This document shows positions 7,845-10,000 of a stretch of DNA of 10,000 nt, in pieces. The notes under the pieces are model-generated. The model made no database searches and had not been told where the DNA came from. It was given only the letters and a program-made list of their open reading frames with translations. This DNA is from Acropora yongei. Lineage: Eukaryota; Cnidaria; Anthozoa; Scleractinia; Acroporidae. Position numbers and translations under genes: made by a program. The DNA lies in contig BLFN01000010.1 of assembly GCA_014634225.1 (NCBI GenBank), forward strand, positions 3,823,271 to 3,833,270, written 5' to 3'. Position 1 is the stretch's first letter. Each line of letters starts with the position of its first letter.

Positions 7845-8500
7845 ACACATGAAAACTAAATCTGAGGTACCCAATGCAATGACCAGTCAATTAATGCTTT
7901 GTTCCGCAAATTGCGTGCATGCAGTTCCCTGAGGACTGGTGTAGCATGTGCATACCTTGGTTTGCACGAAACGATGCGGCCAGCACAATTTTGGACTGCT
8001 TGTAGTCGCTGAATCATAATATTTTGGAAGACCGTACCAAAGTGCATTGGTGTTGTCCAATCTGCAGGTGATGAAAGCCTGCACAAGAGCTGCTGTGGAA
8101 TCGTTGGACAGATATTTTAAGACTTAAGCAATTGGTCAAATTATGTAATAACAAGACTTAGAAATAGAGTTAACATGTTCCTCAAGAGATAAACTATCAT
8201 CAACTACAAAACCCAATAAAACGGCATAAAAATGGGAACCCATGTTATACCGCCTCGCGATATCCCCAAGTGGCGAGGTGTACAGCAGATAAAGGATAGG
8301 GCCTAAAACGGAGCCCTGTGGCACTCCGCACGTCAGTGGCTGGTGTGAAGACTTCTCCCCTCTTATTTCCACAAACTGAAATCTATTGCTGAGGATTTAA
8401 ACCAGGAGAGAGCCAGGCCACATTTACCGAAACAATGACTCAGGCGGTCAAGAAACATTCCATGATCTACAGTGTCGAAAGCAGCTGAAGTACAAACTGC
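7845..8500 (-). pseudogene. CR1/L2-like LINE reverse transcriptase fragment, core deleted
   Basis: This is the remains of a non-LTR retrotransposon polymerase. Reading from 8488 downward: SAAFDTVDHGMFLDRLSHC and LALSWFKS, then a frame change near 8400-8390 to FVEIRGEKSS, then CGVPQGSVLGPILYLLY (from 8327), the RT motif typical of CR1/L2-type LINEs. At about 8220-8225 HFYA jumps directly to LLGFVVDDSLSLEEHVNSIS. The catalytic YADD strand and roughly 60-90 residues after it are gone. The tail continues as LVQAFITCRLDNTNALWYGLPKY, a frame shift near 8016-8024, then IQRLQAVQNCAGRIV and ATPVLRELH. Stops lie at 8136-8138 and just after. The 5' part of the element, including any endonuclease domain, is absent. 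It cannot encode an active enzyme. Confidence 0.92.
7874..7923 (-). repeat. 45 bp insertion/duplication in LINE tail between TGCAT repeats
   Basis: Where related LINEs read LRELHWLP, this copy reads LRELHARNLRN...SLHWVP. The extra 45 bases are bounded by TGCAT on both sides (plus strand ATGCA at 7874-7878 and 7919-7923). This looks like an in-frame insertion flanked by a 5 bp direct repeat, or slippage. The family expectation is from general knowledge. Confidence 0.45.
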
Positions 8501-8566
8501 GCCGGCATGGCTTTACCCGCCTAGTAGAGCTTTTCTCGGTTGGCAAGTGGGCCTTTGATCCTGTGG
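8501..8566. other. Junction sequence at the truncated LINE 5' side
   Basis: LINE similarity ends abruptly near 8490-8500 (just before the usual LLDLSAAFD stretch). The GC-richer sequence CTGCGCCGGCATGGCTTTACCCGCC that follows is unrelated to RT. It marks the truncation or a later breakpoint. Confidence 0.4.
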
Positions 8567-8965
8567 TGCTTTCCCAACTTATGCAAATTAGTTTCAGTGG
8601 CGAAATTGTTTTAGTTGGGTGGGTTTGGAAGATTCAAACAATAGGAAATACTTGTTGGATTTTAGCCTAATTGGTATGGTTTGTCGCCAAAGTTATTCTA
8701 GTTCTTACAATGCCAGAATCTCTAAAAAATATAGCATATTAGCTGAGAAATGGGAAGTTTTTTAAAGGGTACTCTAGTTGGCCGATTTTGGCCAAAGTGG
8801 AAAGAGGTGACCCTTTGCAAAATTCTCAAAATCGGCCATTTGTTTGGCTGAACCTCGGAAGGTTGTAAAAATGGTAAATACTTGTCGGATAATAGCCTAA
8901 TTGCAATTGATGAACGCAGAATTTATTTTAGTTTCTAAAGATACCAAAATTTCTAAGAAGCGATA
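8567..8965. repeat. Two-unit tandem repeat of about 230 bp
   Basis: Sequence around 8625-8735 recurs at 8855-8965 with a constant 230-base offset: AAATACTTGTTGGATTTTAG against AAATACTTGTCGGATAATAG, both followed by CCTAATTG, and TCTCTAAAAAATATAGC against TTTCTAAGAAGCGATAAGC. The preceding part (8583 onward against 8817 onward) matches more loosely. A third partial match to the start (CTTTCCCAACTTATGCAA near 8570) appears as CTTTCCAAACTTATTCAA near 8977. No coding sign. Confidence 0.7.
8779..8838. repeat. 12 bp perfect inverted repeat
   Basis: TGGCCGATTTTG at 8779-8790 is matched by CAAAATCGGCCA at 8827-8838, with 36 bases between. It lies inside the second unit of the ~230 bp repeat. It could form a hairpin or be the remnant of a small foldback element. 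Confidence 0.75.
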
Positions 8966-8985
8966 AGCCTTGGGGCTTTCCAAAC

Positions 8986-9317
8986 TTATTCAAGTTGGCT
9001 AAACTTCAGAATACCCTGCCACCAATGCCCTCCTTAAGTCTACTGCTACCGCTGTCTGCAGTCGACATAGTTTACATAATGTGTTTGTATAAACACCACA
9101 AAATTTATGACTTGCATCAAACATGTTGGTGTCGACCTTGTTGGTCCTCTCTGCCACAGTCCCGCTGTCAAGATAATTTACATACACGTACGAAACTAAA
9201 ATAAGTAAAGGACTCCTCAAACCACTAAACCGTATACCTTACTTGCTTATTTACTTGCTAAAAATGAATATACCTCGTTCTTTTATCCATGAGCCGAAAC
9301 TAGCACCCACTCAAGAG
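8986..9317. other. No supportable gene
   Basis: Opposing open stretches on both strands (about 8995-9220) have no recognised motif and no splice context. They are probably chance. Confidence 0.35.
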
Positions 9318-9470
9318 CCTTTATAATAAGAGAGAGACAGAAATGCCCACTCTTGCCCTTGGGATATGTGAATTTCACTAAAGTTATTTACAATCTCTAA
9401 AAGTAACTTAAGTGAAATTCACATATCTTGGCCAACGCCCAAAGATTCACTCTCTATCCTCTTATGGCAC
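9318..9470. repeat. Foldback element with near-perfect 24 bp inner stem
   Basis: The inner arms at 9363-9386 and 9404-9427 are inverted copies with one mismatch (GATATGTGAATTTCAC...), separated by 17 bases. Outside them, the left AAGAGAGAGACAGAAATG... and the reverse complement of the right ...CACTCTCTATCCTCTT still resemble each other loosely, so the palindrome originally reached roughly 75 bases each way. This is the shape of a MITE-like foldback or of a hairpin RNA precursor. No flanking target duplication was established. Confidence 0.7.
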
Positions 9471-9673
9471 TTGCACCCACCACATAAACAAAACTTGTTC
9501 TTTCATCATGGAAATAAGTGAATATTTTGTAACTGGCTTTGAAAAGTTAACGCTATGTAGTACTGGAGGCATACAGTTTCTTTACATTTTTCAAAAATCC
9601 AAATAAGTCTTAGTTCACCGCAGTGCATGTACTTCCAAATAAACTCTGCCAAATATGTCAACAAAAGATACTT

Positions 9674-9910
9674 TCAAACACCAAACTTGGGTAGGTTACA
9701 CTTTTCATGCCTCCAATGACCTTCAATTTTATTGATATGGTCACCGTTTTTCAAATTCAAATTCATTTGAATGATTAACAGTTCGGTGTTAGTAAGCATG
9801 TGTCTCAAGTTTGGGGTACGCTTTTCAGCAATCGGAAACAATAATTGTTCCCGGCTCAATCCATTTTTGGATGCTGGGCAGTAGTGCTTGTTTGAACGGC
9901 TTGGAAACAA
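9674..9910 (-). pseudogene. Possible retroelement fragment (Penelope/DIRS-like linker?), or chance frame
   Basis: This minus-strand stretch is open for 78 codons. The segment LLFPIAEKRTPNLRHMLTNTELL resembles the 'A-x-R-R-x-x-N-L-x-x-L' linker seen ahead of a cysteine knuckle and GIY-YIG region in some cnidarian retroelements. It is followed by HEKCNLPKFGV, a TGA, then KYLL; if the TGA and the F stood for cysteines, a C-x5-C-x2-C knuckle would be complete. No downstream GIY-YIG motif is readable. The family link is a resemblance only, and a chance open frame remains quite possible. Confidence 0.25.
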
Positions 9911-10000
9911 AAATTTTATTGGATTTTCACTACTTTATCTTGTATATATATTACCCCATTTTCATGCCCTAATAAAATTAGAATTCTTATTCCACCCTTG

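Noticed and set aside
8995..9220. Opposing open frames on both strands
   Set aside because: No recognisable motif and no supporting context on either strand.

Overview
The window looks like intergenic and intronic DNA from a metazoan nuclear genome. Supporting signs are low gene density, AT-rich sequence, decayed class I and class II transposons, tandem minisatellite units, and GT-AG splice-like signals in place of bacterial operons. The combination of a PGBD-type piggyBac transposase, a CR1/L2-like LINE and many locally duplicated segments fits a cnidarian such as a coral or sea anemone. That placement is inference; no single sequence here proves it.

Layout from left to right: 1-788 has no gene I can support. 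789-2426 (minus strand) is an almost full-length piggyBac-type transposase broken by at least three frameshifts and three in-frame stops, although its catalytic aspartates can still be read. 2803-3042 (minus) is a protein-like open stretch that may be a terminal or internal exon. 3615-3860 is a minisatellite of ~56-57 bp units rich in AACCC/GGGTT. 4622-5275 is a tandem segmental duplication whose two copies differ by one 82 bp block, and that block carries a splice-donor-flanked exon-like segment.

4860-7116 holds six minus-strand exon-like segments. Four (4860-4933, 5400-5477, 5625-5694, 6326-6406) end at a GTGAGT donor and encode related peptides of about 23-27 residues. Two (6774-6829, 7069-7116) end at a GTAAGTTTG donor and encode a second related peptide. 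Their similarity at peptide level, and the triplet indels between two of them, make this the most interesting part of the window: a possible gene built by repeated exon duplication, of unknown function.

7845-8500 (minus) is a dead LINE reverse-transcriptase fragment with the YADD-containing core deleted. 8567-8965 is a ~230 bp two-unit tandem repeat containing a 12 bp inverted repeat. 9363-9427 is a near-perfect 24 bp foldback inside a longer decayed palindrome. 9674-9910 (minus) is an open stretch that weakly resembles the linker/zinc-knuckle region of GIY-YIG-type retroelements.

No tRNA, rRNA, CRISPR array, operon or intact long gene was seen. Apart from the possible multi-exon gene, nothing here looks like genes working together; most recognisable sequence is transposon debris and local duplication.
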